From an uncultured Colwellia sp. (GTDB lineage Bacteria > Pseudomonadota > Gammaproteobacteria > Enterobacterales > Alteromonadaceae), in assembly GCA_913062815.1 (NCBI GenBank), contig CAJXWZ010000013.1:62001-126000 (forward strand): a stretch of 64,000 nucleotides of DNA. The letters run 5' to 3'. Of this stretch, positions 55,578 through 64,000 are shown piece by piece. Numbering within the stretch: position 1 is the stretch's first letter; the number at the start of each line of letters is the position of its first letter. A model generated the notes under the pieces. That model saw only the letters and a list, made by a program, of their open reading frames with translations. It was not told the origin of the DNA and did not search any database. The translations under genes were made by a program, and so were the position numbers.

Positions 55578-56609
55578 TTATGCACCAGTTTGTTGGTAAT
55601 AATTTATACCATTCTCATCGGGTGTAGCAATTACTCTACCTTGTGCACATAGATAATTAAGGCTTGCTAAAGCTTCTCCAAAAGCTAGCATCAAATTATT
55701 TTCATCTATCTTTGCTTTAAACAGTATCGGAAATGTTTCTGAAACGATTCTGGGTTGTAGGCAAAAATCATATAAACAAGCCATATCTTGTTTCGCATCT
55801 TCAGACAGCGTATTCAAACGATTTTCACCACCATAAAAAGGTAAACCATGAGAAGGTAGTACCAAGGTTTGGTTATTAATTACTTTACTAATATCCTGAC
55901 AAGAAAGAAAAAAGTCAGCCATAGGGTTAGCATTTGGCTGGGTTGGCCATACACTTATATTTGATGAAATGGTTGGCAGCAATTGATCGCCAGAAATAAA
56001 CAGGTTTAGCTCTTCACAAAATAAACAAATATGTTCTGGTGAGTGACCTCTGCCAATATGTACCTGCCATTGATATTTACCCAATGTAATACCGTCATTA
56101 TGCTGTAATTGTTGATAGGATCTGGGCATTGGGGAGATTAGATTGCTAAAAATCTTTATATGCTTAAAGTAGCTTTTTATTTGATCGTCACTTGCTCCAG
56201 CTTGTTGGTAAAATGTCTGAGCTTGAGCAATAGACGTGGGTTCATTGTTAGCAAAAATCTGATGATAAAATTCAAACTCTCCCTTTGATATCAGTAGCTC
56301 TGCACTTTGATTTTCACATATCCAGCCGGCAAGGCCAACATGATCAGGGTGAGAATGAGTACAAATAATTTGTTTTATCGGTTTATTCTGCAACTGAGTT
56401 GAAAAAATTTCCTGCCAAGCGGTTTTTGACGTTGAAGTATTTGGTCCAGTATCTATTAATGTCCAATAATTATCTTCTTCTATTAGCCATAAGTTGATGT
56501 GATCTAGGCTAAAAGGCATGCCTAAACGTAACCAGTAGACACGAGGAAAAATCTCTTTAAATATGTTATTTTCTGGTTTTCTTTCATAGGGATAAGTGAT
56601 TTTTTTCAT
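55578..56609 (-). CDS. Metallo-beta-lactamase fold hydrolase
   Basis: A 343-residue MBL-fold protein from the ATG at 56609 (GGAG seven bases upstream; the ATG at 56621 has none). ICTHSHPDHVGLAGWI has the HxHxDH zinc motif (H85, H87, D89, H90), HIGRGHSPEHICLFC the next His, and FISGDQLLP the bridging Asp. A C-terminal helical extension resembles the LACTB2/hydrolase group. The substrate may be a thioester or lactone, fitting the acyl-CoA neighbours; that is inference. It is 200 bp downstream of the ligase and separated from it by a large hairpin. Confidence 0.82.
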   Translation of the reverse strand: MKKITYPYERKPENNIFKEIFPRVYWLRLGMPFSLDHINLWLIEEDNYWTLIDTGPNTSTSKTAWQEIFSTQLQNKPIKQIICTHSHPDHVGLAGWICENQSAELLISKGEFEFYHQIFANNEPTSIAQAQTFYQQAGASDDQIKSYFKHIKIFSNLISPMPRSYQQLQHNDGITLGKYQWQVHIGRGHSPEHICLFCEELNLFISGDQLLPTISSNISVWPTQPNANPMADFFLSCQDISKVINNQTLVLPSHGLPFYGGENRLNTLSEDAKQDMACLYDFCLQPRIVSETFPILFKAKIDENNLMLAFGEALASLNYLCAQGRVIATPDENGINYYQQTGA

Positions 56610-56669
56610 TTGTTGCTCCATAGTAATCTAATACTTTATTAATATACTGCTCGGTAACAGAAGAGGTCC

Positions 56670-56713
56670 CTCCTCAGCACAGACGTATTAACATAATAGT
56701 CTGTGCTGAGGAG
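56670..56713. other. Large 15-bp stem hairpin between MBL and ligase genes
   Basis: A perfect 15-bp inverted repeat, arm CTCCTCAGCACAGAC (56670-56684) and its complement (56699-56713), with a 14-nt loop. There is no U run on either strand, so it does not look like a simple terminator. On the minus strand it would lie between the ligase and MBL coding regions in one mRNA and could stabilise or process it. Confidence 0.6.
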
Positions 56714-56808
56714 TGGGTTAATTTGTGATACATTTAAAATTCAAACTAAAATTTCAGCAACAAAAACAAGACCAAACTACCAATGAATCTGAAAAGTGTA
56801 CAGTCCTG

Positions 56809-58362
56809 TTATACTTGACGTTCTACATTTTCCCAGAATGTTTTGCGTACATCACGTTTAAGTACTTTTCCCACAGGAGATAGCGGTATTTTATCCCAGA
56901 ATAATACTTCTTTAGGGGCCTTAATACTTCCTAGAGCATCTTTGCAAATAGCTTTCACTCTTTCTGGATCAATAGTTTGTCCGGGTTTCAACTCTATTAC
57001 CGCAGTAATTTGTTCTCCCCATTTAGCATGTGGCGTACCTATAACCGTTGAAACCATGACTTCATCTATGCCATTGATGATATTCTCAATTTCTACAGGA
57101 TAAACGTTAAAACCGCCCGAAATAATCATATCTTTCAATCGATCGACAATGGTAACAAAGCCCTGCTCGTCTATAATTCCTACATCAGTGGTGTGATGCC
57201 AACCAAACTTAGAAACCTCTGCTGTTGCTGCTGGATTTTTGTAGTAACATTTCATTACCGAGCTACTGCGAACAACTATTTCCCCTTTCTCGCCAGCAGG
57301 TAAAATATTTCCTTCAGGGTCCATTATTTCAATATGCGCATATTTAGTAGGTCGACCAGCTGAAGCCAATACCTTCATGTTTAATGTACCGTCTTCATTC
57401 ATGTAATCTTTTGCTTCTTTAACTATGACAGGAAATAGGCTTTCTGTTTGACCATATATTTCGTACATTGCAGAGCCAAAAACTCTGGTTGCTTCTGCAT
57501 AGCGTTCAGGTGCTACGGGCGCAGAGCCAATGACTAAAGCTTTTAGTGAAGAGGTATCTATGTCGTTAATATTTGGTTGTGCCAATAAGCCGTATAGTGC
57601 TGCGGGTGGTAAAAACATAGATTGTATTTTATCTACGTTAATGGCATCAATTACACGTTCTGGGATAAAACCGGGTAACATACGTAAACAACCACCGGCG
57701 GCTATACAGCTCAAACCAAACATACCTGCAGCATGTGTCATGGGAGCAACCACTAAGTTAGTATCGCCTTCTTCAATAGGTAGTGAAATTAAAATACCTA
57801 ATAGGAAATTATCAAAGCTTTGATGGGTATGTTCAACACCTTTAGAAGGGCCTGTTGTTCCACCTGTGGCCACCACAACAGCAGTTGCCATTGGATCAAC
57901 TTTTTCTGATGCATATTCACCTGTTACATCGACGGTCAGGTCATCTAATGAGACTGATTCATTGGTAGATTTGTCAAGACAAATGAAGTGTTTGATAGAT
58001 GGGCACTGCTCACGAACTAAAGCGACGTTCTGGTCTAAACTACTGTCAAATATCAAACAGTCTATCTCGAAAAAATTAAACAGTTCAATATTGGTTTCTA
58101 TAGCATTACCCGCATTAACAGGGAACCAAACCAAGTCAGCTCGGTTAGTACCTAACACCGATAAAAAAGCTTTCGCTTTATTTGGGCTATATACGGCAAC
58201 CTTTTGTCCCGCTTGTAACCGACACTTATTGCGGAGTACGTTGGCAATCTTATGGACACAAGACTTAGCTTCTTTGTAGGTAAAGCTGTCATTATCATCA
58301 ATTAATACTAAGTTATTTGGACAACGTGATGCCGAAGCATCGAAGTAATCTGAAAATCTCAT
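56809..58362 (-). CDS. Acyl-CoA synthetase (AMP-binding) of the branched-acyl cluster
   Basis: A 517-residue ANL ligase, start at 58362 because AAGGA lies nine bases upstream; the ATG at 58371 is only next to it. VATGGTTGPSKGVEHTHQS is the P-loop, MYEIYGQTESLFPV motif A5, GWHHTTDVGIIDEQGFVTIV the hinge, and LSPVGKVLKRDVRK the catalytic Lys. It is of the FadD3/FadD13-like type with short N-terminus. It ends the minus-strand run racemase, crotonase, SDR, dehydrogenase and thiolase, and probably activates their substrate acid. Confidence 0.88.
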   Translation of the reverse strand: MRFSDYFDASASRCPNNLVLIDDNDSFTYKEAKSCVHKIANVLRNKCRLQAGQKVAVYSPNKAKAFLSVLGTNRADLVWFPVNAGNAIETNIELFNFFEIDCLIFDSSLDQNVALVREQCPSIKHFICLDKSTNESVSLDDLTVDVTGEYASEKVDPMATAVVVATGGTTGPSKGVEHTHQSFDNFLLGILISLPIEEGDTNLVVAPMTHAAGMFGLSCIAAGGCLRMLPGFIPERVIDAINVDKIQSMFLPPAALYGLLAQPNINDIDTSSLKALVIGSAPVAPERYAEATRVFGSAMYEIYGQTESLFPVIVKEAKDYMNEDGTLNMKVLASAGRPTKYAHIEIMDPEGNILPAGEKGEIVVRSSSVMKCYYKNPAATAEVSKFGWHHTTDVGIIDEQGFVTIVDRLKDMIISGGFNVYPVEIENIINGIDEVMVSTVIGTPHAKWGEQITAVIELKPGQTIDPERVKAICKDALGSIKAPKEVLFWDKIPLSPVGKVLKRDVRKTFWENVERQV

Positions 58363-58434
58363 GGTAATCATTCCTTTAGTTATTAGTTTATAATATTTTT
58401 TTGTTGTGCAGACATAGTTTTCATCTCTAATTAA

Positions 58435-59580
58435 TTAAATTACGCCTATTTTTTTTAGATTGATATATTGTTTTTCTGATAATTTCAGCTTAGCTAAAAT
58501 GTGATTTGTATGTTCACCAAAAGCGGGGATCTTCCCTACCTTAGAGGGGGTTTTACTTAATTTTGGTGCCGGTGCGGGCTGTATTAAGTCATTGTTGGTG
58601 ACAAAGTTACCTCTAGCGATATTATGAGGGTGGTGAACGGCGTCTTTAAGAGATAATACCGGTGCATAACATGAGTCAGTACCCTCAAAAATTTCATTCC
58701 AATAAGATTGGGGTTGCGTTTTGAAAAACGCTGTTAGCTTACCCTTTGCTGCCGGCCATAATGCTTTGTCGTATTGGCGTGAAAAATCAGTGTCATTAGA
58801 CAAACCAGCAAGAGCGATAAATTTCTGGTAAAAGTTAGGCTCTAAAGCTTCAACTGTTATATATTTACCGTCAGCGCATAGGTAGGTATTAGCCCAATGA
58901 GAAGCACCGGTAAAAAATTCTTCACCACGCTCATCACCAACTACCCCACTGGCATAAAGCGAAGCTAACAGGGTTTGCATATAAACATTACCATCACATA
59001 TGGCGGCATCGACCACTTGCCCTTCTCCGGTACGTTGTGAATATATAAGTGCTGCTAGCATTCCCATCACTAAATGTAACGACCCACCACCAATATCACC
59101 AATAATTGTGGCGGGAGGAAAGGGCGTGTCGCCAGCAACACCGCTATAGGCCAATACTCCGGAAATAGCAGTATAATTCATGTCATGGCCAGCCGATTGC
59201 GCTAAAGGACCATATTGCCCCCAACCCGTTATACGACCATAAACAAGTTTTTTATTACACGCTAAACAGTCCTCAGGGCCTAAACCTAAACGTTCTATTA
59301 CGCCAGGACGAAATGCTTCGATAAACATATCGGCTTGTTCTACTAGCGAAAGCACTAACTTTATTGCTTCTGGCTGTTTTAGATCTAAAGCAATAGACTG
59401 CTTTCCTCGTTTAAAAAATTCAGCATTATTAGACTGAGATAGCTCCGCAGCATTTAGGTTGATAGTTTTTCGTTCAATTAAAATTACTTCTGCCCCTAAA
59501 TCTGCTAGCATCATGCTGGCAATAGGACCAGGACCTATACCTGCTATTTCAACGATTTTAATACCTTCTAATGCTCTCAT
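58435..59580 (-). CDS. Alpha-methylacyl-CoA racemase (CoA-transferase family III fold)
   Basis: A 381-residue CaiB/BaiF-fold protein. EIAGIGPGPIASMMLADLGAE opens the fold, and SAGHDMNYTAISGVLAYSG places His132 with Asp162 (IIGDIGGGS) 30 residues later, the same spacing as the His126-Asp156 catalytic pair of M. tuberculosis MCR. This supports racemase rather than CoA-transferase activity. It interconverts (2R)- and (2S)-methylacyl-CoA, because acyl-CoA dehydrogenases take only the S form. Its place amid beta-oxidation genes fits branched-chain degradation. Confidence 0.85.
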   Translation of the reverse strand: MRALEGIKIVEIAGIGPGPIASMMLADLGAEVILIERKTINLNAAELSQSNNAEFFKRGKQSIALDLKQPEAIKLVLSLVEQADMFIEAFRPGVIERLGLGPEDCLACNKKLVYGRITGWGQYGPLAQSAGHDMNYTAISGVLAYSGVAGDTPFPPATIIGDIGGGSLHLVMGMLAALIYSQRTGEGQVVDAAICDGNVYMQTLLASLYASGVVGDERGEEFFTGASHWANTYLCADGKYITVEALEPNFYQKFIALAGLSNDTDFSRQYDKALWPAAKGKLTAFFKTQPQSYWNEIFEGTDSCYAPVLSLKDAVHHPHNIARGNFVTNNDLIQPAPAPKLSKTPSKVGKIPAFGEHTNHILAKLKLSEKQYINLKKIGVI

Positions 59581-59627
59581 CTTTATTAACCTGTTGTGTG
59601 AAATGTGACCAATACTATTTGCCTTTA

Positions 59628-60404
59628 CTATTTACCAGTAAATACGGGCTTTCGTTTTTCAGAAAATGCAGCCAAACCTTCATGAATATCGGCAGATAGA
59701 AAATGTTCACGTAATTCTAAGAGCTCAGAATCAAGTGCCGATTGACGGCTTTGATCTTGAGATTGGTTGACAATTTTTTTCATACGACGCAGCACTAAAG
59801 GGCTTTTTTCTGCAAGTTCATCGCAAAGCTCTTGCACGCGGTCATGTAGCTCATCAGGGGCAACAACCTCATTAACTAAGCCGTATTGTTTCATTTCTGC
59901 TGCAGGTAGTAACTTTCCTGTAAATAATAAGTATTTAGCGACGTTAAGTGGTATCAGTTTAGGTAGTATGGAAGCGCCACCAGCACCCGGAAACACACCA
60001 AAATTAGAGTGAGCATCACCTAATGTTGCTTTCTCTGATGCGATGATAATGTCACAACACATAATGAGCTCTAACCCACCAGCCATTGTCATGCCGTTTA
60101 TTGCCGCTATCACCGGCATAGTACAGTTACGCAATGCAGCAAAACTGACTCGACATTGCATTAGAAAATCATTTTCACCTTGCTTTGTTTTTCTAAGTAC
60201 TTGCTTTAAATCAGCACCCGCACAAAAAGCAGGGCAGTCGGCGGCGGCTAATACTATCACTCGAATATTGTCGTCTTGTTCAAAGTCGGCGATAGCAACT
60301 TCTAATTCATTTAAAATATTATGGGTTAACGCGTTAAATGCTTTAGGTCTATTTAGTGTTAACCAACCGGTCATTCCTCTTTTTTCTACCAATAATTCAG
60401 ACAT
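59628..60404 (-). CDS. Enoyl-CoA hydratase/isomerase family protein (crotonase)
   Basis: A 258-residue crotonase. CPAFCAGADLKQVL and MAGGLELIMCCDIII give the oxyanion-hole Ala64 and Gly110, and Glu112 is the first catalytic glutamate. Where enoyl-CoA hydratase has the second (PEI...PGAGG) this protein has DAHSNFGVFPGAGG, so His132 occupies that position. It may hydrate poorly or do a related reaction (isomerase, hydrolase). It is 48 bp from the racemase gene and 12 bp from the SDR gene. GLAAFSEKRKPVFTGK is the normal C-terminus. Confidence 0.85.
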   Translation of the reverse strand: MSELLVEKRGMTGWLTLNRPKAFNALTHNILNELEVAIADFEQDDNIRVIVLAAADCPAFCAGADLKQVLRKTKQGENDFLMQCRVSFAALRNCTMPVIAAINGMTMAGGLELIMCCDIIIASEKATLGDAHSNFGVFPGAGGASILPKLIPLNVAKYLLFTGKLLPAAEMKQYGLVNEVVAPDELHDRVQELCDELAEKSPLVLRRMKKIVNQSQDQSRQSALDSELLELREHFLSADIHEGLAAFSEKRKPVFTGK

Positions 60405-60415
60405 GTTATTTCCCT

Positions 60416-61192
60416 CTACCGTGCTTGCATAACTGTTGCAGCATCAAGACGTAAACAACGACCGTTTACGTAAGAATTTTCAACAAGGTAAGTACAGGTG
60501 TGTGCAAATTCAACCATTTCACCCATACGCTTTGGCGCTTCACACATACTAATGAGAATTTTTTGTACTTTTTCATCTAAAGATTTAACCATGGGTGTTC
60601 CAAATAATCCTGGAGCGATAGAATTAACACGAATACCATATTTAGCTAGTTCTCGTGCTGCGGGCATGTTCATACTATTCACACCGCCTTTAGATCCAGA
60701 ATAAGCAGATTGACCTATTTGACCTTCGTATGCGGCACCAGAAGATATATTGATTACCACACCGCGTTCGCCTTTTTCATCGGGTTGGTTTTTTGCCATT
60801 TGTTCAGCACATTTTGCCATGACATTAAACACCCCGTTTAAATTGACTTTAATGACGGTTGCATATTTTTCAAGACTAGTTGCTTTACCCTCTTTATCCA
60901 AAATTTTACAAGGTAGTGGGATGCCCGCTGCGTTGATATCAACATGGATGGCTCCGAATTTAGCCATAATAGCGGAAATAGAGGTATCGATACTTTCTTC
61001 GCTGGTTACGTCCGTTTGACAAAATATCGCTTTATCTTCACCAAGGGCAGCAACTGTTTCAGCACCTGCCTTGGCATTTAAGTCAAGTAATGCGACTTTT
61101 GCCCCTTTTTTTGTTACTAGGTACTCTGCTGCTGCACGACCTAAACCCGATGCGCCACCAGTGATCACTACAATTTTATCTTGTAAATTCAT
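60416..61192 (-). CDS. SDR family 3-hydroxyacyl-CoA dehydrogenase (HSD10-like)
   Basis: A 258-residue short-chain dehydrogenase, start at the ATG 61192, with AGAG upstream; a longer frame to 61252 adds residues outside the fold. VVITGGASGLGRA binds NAD(H). The INAAGIP segment and VINISSGAAYEGQIGQSAYS give Ser151, Tyr164 and Lys168. EGQIGQSAYSGSKGG and VNSIAPGLFGTPM closely match human HSD10 (EGQVGQAAYSASKGG, IAPGLFGTPL), an enzyme that oxidises 3-hydroxy-2-methylbutyryl-CoA. This fits a methyl-branched substrate. Confidence 0.88.
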   Translation of the reverse strand: MNLQDKIVVITGGASGLGRAAAEYLVTKKGAKVALLDLNAKAGAETVAALGEDKAIFCQTDVTSEESIDTSISAIMAKFGAIHVDINAAGIPLPCKILDKEGKATSLEKYATVIKVNLNGVFNVMAKCAEQMAKNQPDEKGERGVVINISSGAAYEGQIGQSAYSGSKGGVNSMNMPAARELAKYGIRVNSIAPGLFGTPMVKSLDEKVQKILISMCEAPKRMGEMVEFAHTCTYLVENSYVNGRCLRLDAATVMQAR

Positions 61193-61280
61193 TTTATATT
61201 CTCTGCTCGGTATGTTGGTAATAAATTTAAAATGGCTAACATCATTAACCACAGTCAGTTATCGCGTTGCTAGGTAATGA

Positions 61281-62426
61281 CTAACGAAAGGCTTGCACAC
61301 CTGTTAGGATTCGACTAATGAGTAGCTTTTGAATTTCTGTTGTGCCATCAGGTATTGGGCCAATCATGGCTTCGCGCGCTAAGCGTTCAACGATGAATTC
61401 TTTAGATACGCCATTGCCACCGTGTAATTGTACCGCTTGACGGGTAGCACTTACGCCAATCTCTGTGCCATACCATTTCGCCATCGATGCCTCTTTATCA
61501 CAACGAATGCCTTTATCGATCATATCGGCGGCATGTAAAGTCAATAATCTCGCGGCATCTATTTCAGTTGCCATAGTGGCAATTTTATCGGCAATTAATT
61601 GGTGCCCTGCAATTGGTTTTCCATGCTGGGTTCGGTCTTGAGAATATTTAATTGATTCTTCTAAAGCTCGACGACCTAAAGAGTAGCCCCAAGCTGCCAT
61701 ATGACAACGCGCTCGTTCAAAGATGACTAAAGTGTTCATTAACGCTTTACCAATTTTGCCAACAGTATCGGCGACAGGTACACGTACATCAGTTAAGAAT
61801 ATTTGGCTAGTTGATTGGCCGTTTAATGCCATTTTGGGAATGTGGCGAACTTCTAAACCAGGGTGATTGCCATCAATAGCAATATGGGTTAACTCTCCAT
61901 CACCTGTTTTACAGGTACAAACAAATAAATCCATATATTCACCATTAGAAATCCAAGTTTTTTCGCCATTAATCACCCAGTCGTCGCCATCACGTATTGC
62001 TTGGGTTTTAACCGCTGCAACATCAGAGCCGACATCGGGCTCTGATATGCCGACACCGATGAACATTTCGCCCTTAAGTAAACCAGAAAGGTACTTATCT
62101 TGAATGTGTTTTGGCGCGTTTTGCACTAATAAGTCAGCTCCAGCTACATTTATTAGAAGTGGTGCGGCAATATCCAAAGAGGTAACAGCAACCTCTTCCC
62201 ATAAACGTAAATGCGTTACCCAGTCCATCCCCATACCACCAAACTCTTCTGGTATTGGCGCATTAACCAAGCCAAAACTAGCAAGTCTTTTAGACCACTT
62301 AGTCATTTGTTCTTTAGAAATTCGTCCTTCGCCGTGGGCAATAAATTCTGGTTCAATTTCTTTATCTAAAAATTTACGTAGGCTATCTGTAGCCATTTTT
62401 TGCTCTTCGGTCATTTGAAAGCTCAT
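61281..62426 (-). CDS. Acyl-CoA dehydrogenase with Asp at the catalytic position
   Basis: A 381-residue acyl-CoA dehydrogenase of the MCAD-like fold: FIGVGISEPDVGSDVAAVKT, WISNGEYMDLFVCTCKTG, VQLHGGNGVSKEFIVER. At the active site where most members have (I)YEGT it reads PIPDGTTEIQKL, so Asp360 takes the usual Glu position; no alternative Glu lies in helix G (VIFERARCHMAAW, Ala at the site used by LCAD/IVD). Asp also occurs in ACAD10/11-type enzymes, so it may be natural. It lies 88 bp upstream of the SDR gene and 43 bp after the thiolase. Confidence 0.85.
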   Translation of the reverse strand: MSFQMTEEQKMATDSLRKFLDKEIEPEFIAHGEGRISKEQMTKWSKRLASFGLVNAPIPEEFGGMGMDWVTHLRLWEEVAVTSLDIAAPLLINVAGADLLVQNAPKHIQDKYLSGLLKGEMFIGVGISEPDVGSDVAAVKTQAIRDGDDWVINGEKTWISNGEYMDLFVCTCKTGDGELTHIAIDGNHPGLEVRHIPKMALNGQSTSQIFLTDVRVPVADTVGKIGKALMNTLVIFERARCHMAAWGYSLGRRALEESIKYSQDRTQHGKPIAGHQLIADKIATMATEIDAARLLTLHAADMIDKGIRCDKEASMAKWYGTEIGVSATRQAVQLHGGNGVSKEFIVERLAREAMIGPIPDGTTEIQKLLISRILTGVQAFR

Positions 62427-62469
62427 TGCTCTCTCCTTATTTTGTTTTTAGTTTACTCGGTCTAATTTA

Positions 62470-63708
62470 CTATTTTGAAAGAATATTTACGGCTACTGCA
62501 GCTTCTTCTATACCAACTAAGCCACCACTGTTTTCATGTACGGCATGTCGAGCATTTTCGACTTGGCGAGCACCGGCTTCACCACGCAGTTGCGTAACTA
62601 GTTCGTGAATTTGTCCTAAACCCGTAGCACCAATAGGATGCCCTTTAGATTCAAGCCCGCCCGATGTATTAATAGGGATTTTACCTCCGATGGAAAAATC
62701 TCCCCGTTCAGCCGCAGGACCCCCTTCACCAAAGCCAACTAAACCTAAATTTTCAGCGTGTAATATTTCACCCATTGCTGTTGCATCGTGTACTTCGGAT
62801 ACATCCATATCCTCTGGGCCAAGACCTGCTTGTTCGTATGCTTGTAACGCACATAAGTGAGCACAATGTAACTCTGGTTTTGAATAAGGACGATCTGTTG
62901 TGCTACGCACCACACTAGCTGATACTTTGATAGCTCGAGATTTGTCCGCGCCAATACGTTTTAAACCCTCTTCGTTACATACAATCACCGCAGCAGCACC
63001 GTCTGAAATTGGCGCACACATAGGTAAGGTTAGTGGATAGGTAATTGGTGGGGCGTTCAATACTTCATCAATAGAGTAAGCCTGCTGGAACTGAGATAGA
63101 GGGTTATGTACTGAATGAGTGTGGTTTTTTGCGGATACTGACGCGATTTGACGATGAGTAGTGCCGTATTTATCCATGTGTGCTCGACAAAATGCAGCAT
63201 AAATAGACATGAAAACACTGTAAGGTCGGTCAGACTCGTGTCCTTCTGGAACAATAAAGTCTTTTGCTGGAGCTAATAACTTTGCTAAATTTTCCTCTGG
63301 CGATGATACATCCCACCCCCCATCGAACACAGAGAACATTCTAGTTTTATCAGCAATGTTCATTTTTTCAGCGCCAATCGCTAATGCAACATCGCAACTA
63401 CCTGACTTAAGCATTTGTACCGCAAGATGAAAACCTGAGCTTCCTGCAGCACAACCATTCTCAATGTTAAAGACAGGGACCCCTTGAATGCCTATCTTGC
63501 TTAAATAAACTTGTCCCGGAATAAGCCCTTGGCCTTGTAAATGTCCTTGAGTTGTACCGGTATAAAATACGGTACCAATCTCTGATTTTTCACAACCAGC
63601 ATCTTTTAATGCTGCATCTAATGCTTCACCACACATGTGTTCAATACTACGCTGAATATGGCGGCCAAATGGCGTCATTCCCACACCGACTATATATATA
63701 TTTGACAT
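62470..63708 (-). CDS. SCPx-type thiolase / lipid-transfer family acetyltransferase
   Basis: A 412-residue thiolase of the SCP2-like class. FNIENGCAAGSSGFHLA places nucleophile Cys86, and ESKGHPIGATGLGQIHEL the catalytic His. In place of the HDCF motif it has SEVHDATAMGE, and the last thiolase motif (C-x-G) is HENSGGLVG, without Cys, as in SCPx relatives. It could cleave 2-methyl-3-ketoacyl-CoA, as SCPx does for pristanoyl and bile-acid chains. The loss of the HDCF Cys means activity must be shown. It heads the operon; the promoter would be upstream, at 63709-64000. Confidence 0.82.
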   Translation of the reverse strand: MSNIYIVGVGMTPFGRHIQRSIEHMCGEALDAALKDAGCEKSEIGTVFYTGTTQGHLQGQGLIPGQVYLSKIGIQGVPVFNIENGCAAGSSGFHLAVQMLKSGSCDVALAIGAEKMNIADKTRMFSVFDGGWDVSSPEENLAKLLAPAKDFIVPEGHESDRPYSVFMSIYAAFCRAHMDKYGTTHRQIASVSAKNHTHSVHNPLSQFQQAYSIDEVLNAPPITYPLTLPMCAPISDGAAAVIVCNEEGLKRIGADKSRAIKVSASVVRSTTDRPYSKPELHCAHLCALQAYEQAGLGPEDMDVSEVHDATAMGEILHAENLGLVGFGEGGPAAERGDFSIGGKIPINTSGGLESKGHPIGATGLGQIHELVTQLRGEAGARQVENARHAVHENSGGLVGIEEAAVAVNILSK

Positions 63709-64000
63709 TCTTACTGACTCTTTAATTTTGATTTACATACAAACTAACATCACAGTTGGGGTTGTGTTGTGGGTAAATGTGCCAGAGATTTACGTAGTTT
63801 GACTCAAATGCACAATTTTATAGATTATGCCTTTCATATATATATATCGACCTTAGGCCACTACTAGGTATTACAAGTAAAGTCACAGTTAAAAAACATA
63901 ATTATCGATTAATGCTTTCTGTGAATTTAGGCCTTCAACATCTTCATTTTGGCCTATTCAAACACAAGCATGTTGATTGGTATTTGCTAAGTTCTAATAA
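63709..64000. other. Upstream region of the thiolase-led operon
   Basis: 292 bp with no convincing gene on either strand. It should hold the minus-strand promoter of the thiolase-led operon and may include the start of a divergent unit beyond the edge. A TA-repeat (about 63838-63851) makes a flexible AT segment; no operator was clear. Confidence 0.4.

Noticed and set aside
63838..63851. TATATATATATA tract, considered as a repeat array
   Set aside because: Only a short AT run, no larger unit; no CRISPR-like spacing.
1..64000. tRNA, rRNA, CRISPR arrays and insertion sequences
   Set aside because: None recognised by eye anywhere; absence of IS ends or transposase genes was checked around the island.

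Overview
The window looks like chromosome of a marine gammaproteobacterium in or near Colwellia (Alteromonadales). The basis is the low-GC DNA, the Entner-Doudoroff block controlled by HexR, an E. coli-type FadE beside a YafJ-like gene, a bepA/yfgD/perM neighbourhood, and many AMP-ligase and acyl-CoA genes. This is inference from protein resemblance; no rRNA or tRNA gene was seen to fix the taxon.

Layout. 1-1400: 3' part of a family 3 glycoside hydrolase. 1500-5343: a LysR regulator divergent from gabD and gabT (4-aminobutyrate catabolism). 5403-13093: hexR-pykA on the minus strand, divergent from zwf-pgl-edd-eda, with HexR-type operators between them. This is a glucose-6-phosphate to pyruvate module. 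13111-21076: an S4-domain protein, an acyl-CoA dehydrogenase with a FadR-like operator, fadE, a YafJ-type amidotransferase and a DUF885 lipoprotein. 21129-26423: purM-purN-DUF3108, then divergent DUF2066-hda-FAH hydrolase. 26444-32248: a large lipoprotein with a HExxH motif, DUF2069, yfgD-like arsC, bepA, a TusA-like protein and perM.

At about 32,445 the conserved order breaks. Only the last 46 codons of bcp remain beside perM, and then about 6.3 kb of accessory DNA begins. This holds gene remnants, a small Xre repressor, and a plus-strand operon made of a winged-helix/coiled-coil protein, an SF2 helicase with a DEIH box, two unrecognised proteins, a protein with a possible zinc ribbon and a 97-residue protein. 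The Xre/operon intergenic region has two matching inverted repeats (TGCTC-N8-GAGC) around a good sigma70 promoter. This island is the best candidate here for an undescribed system, possibly phage defence, though that function is only inferred.

39,015-53,392: two tetR-adaptor-RND permease operons. The second continues into a patatin-like phospholipase, a MlaC-like protein, a chemotaxis receptor and an alpha/beta hydrolase. 53,854-63,708: an acyl-CoA ligase, then a minus-strand run of SCPx-type thiolase, acyl-CoA dehydrogenase, type-10 17beta-HSD-like SDR, crotonase, alpha-methylacyl-CoA racemase and acyl-CoA ligase, with a metallo-beta-lactamase-fold hydrolase downstream. Together they suggest beta-oxidation of an alpha-methyl-branched acyl chain (isoprenoid or sterol-like side chain). 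Several of these enzymes have changed catalytic residues.
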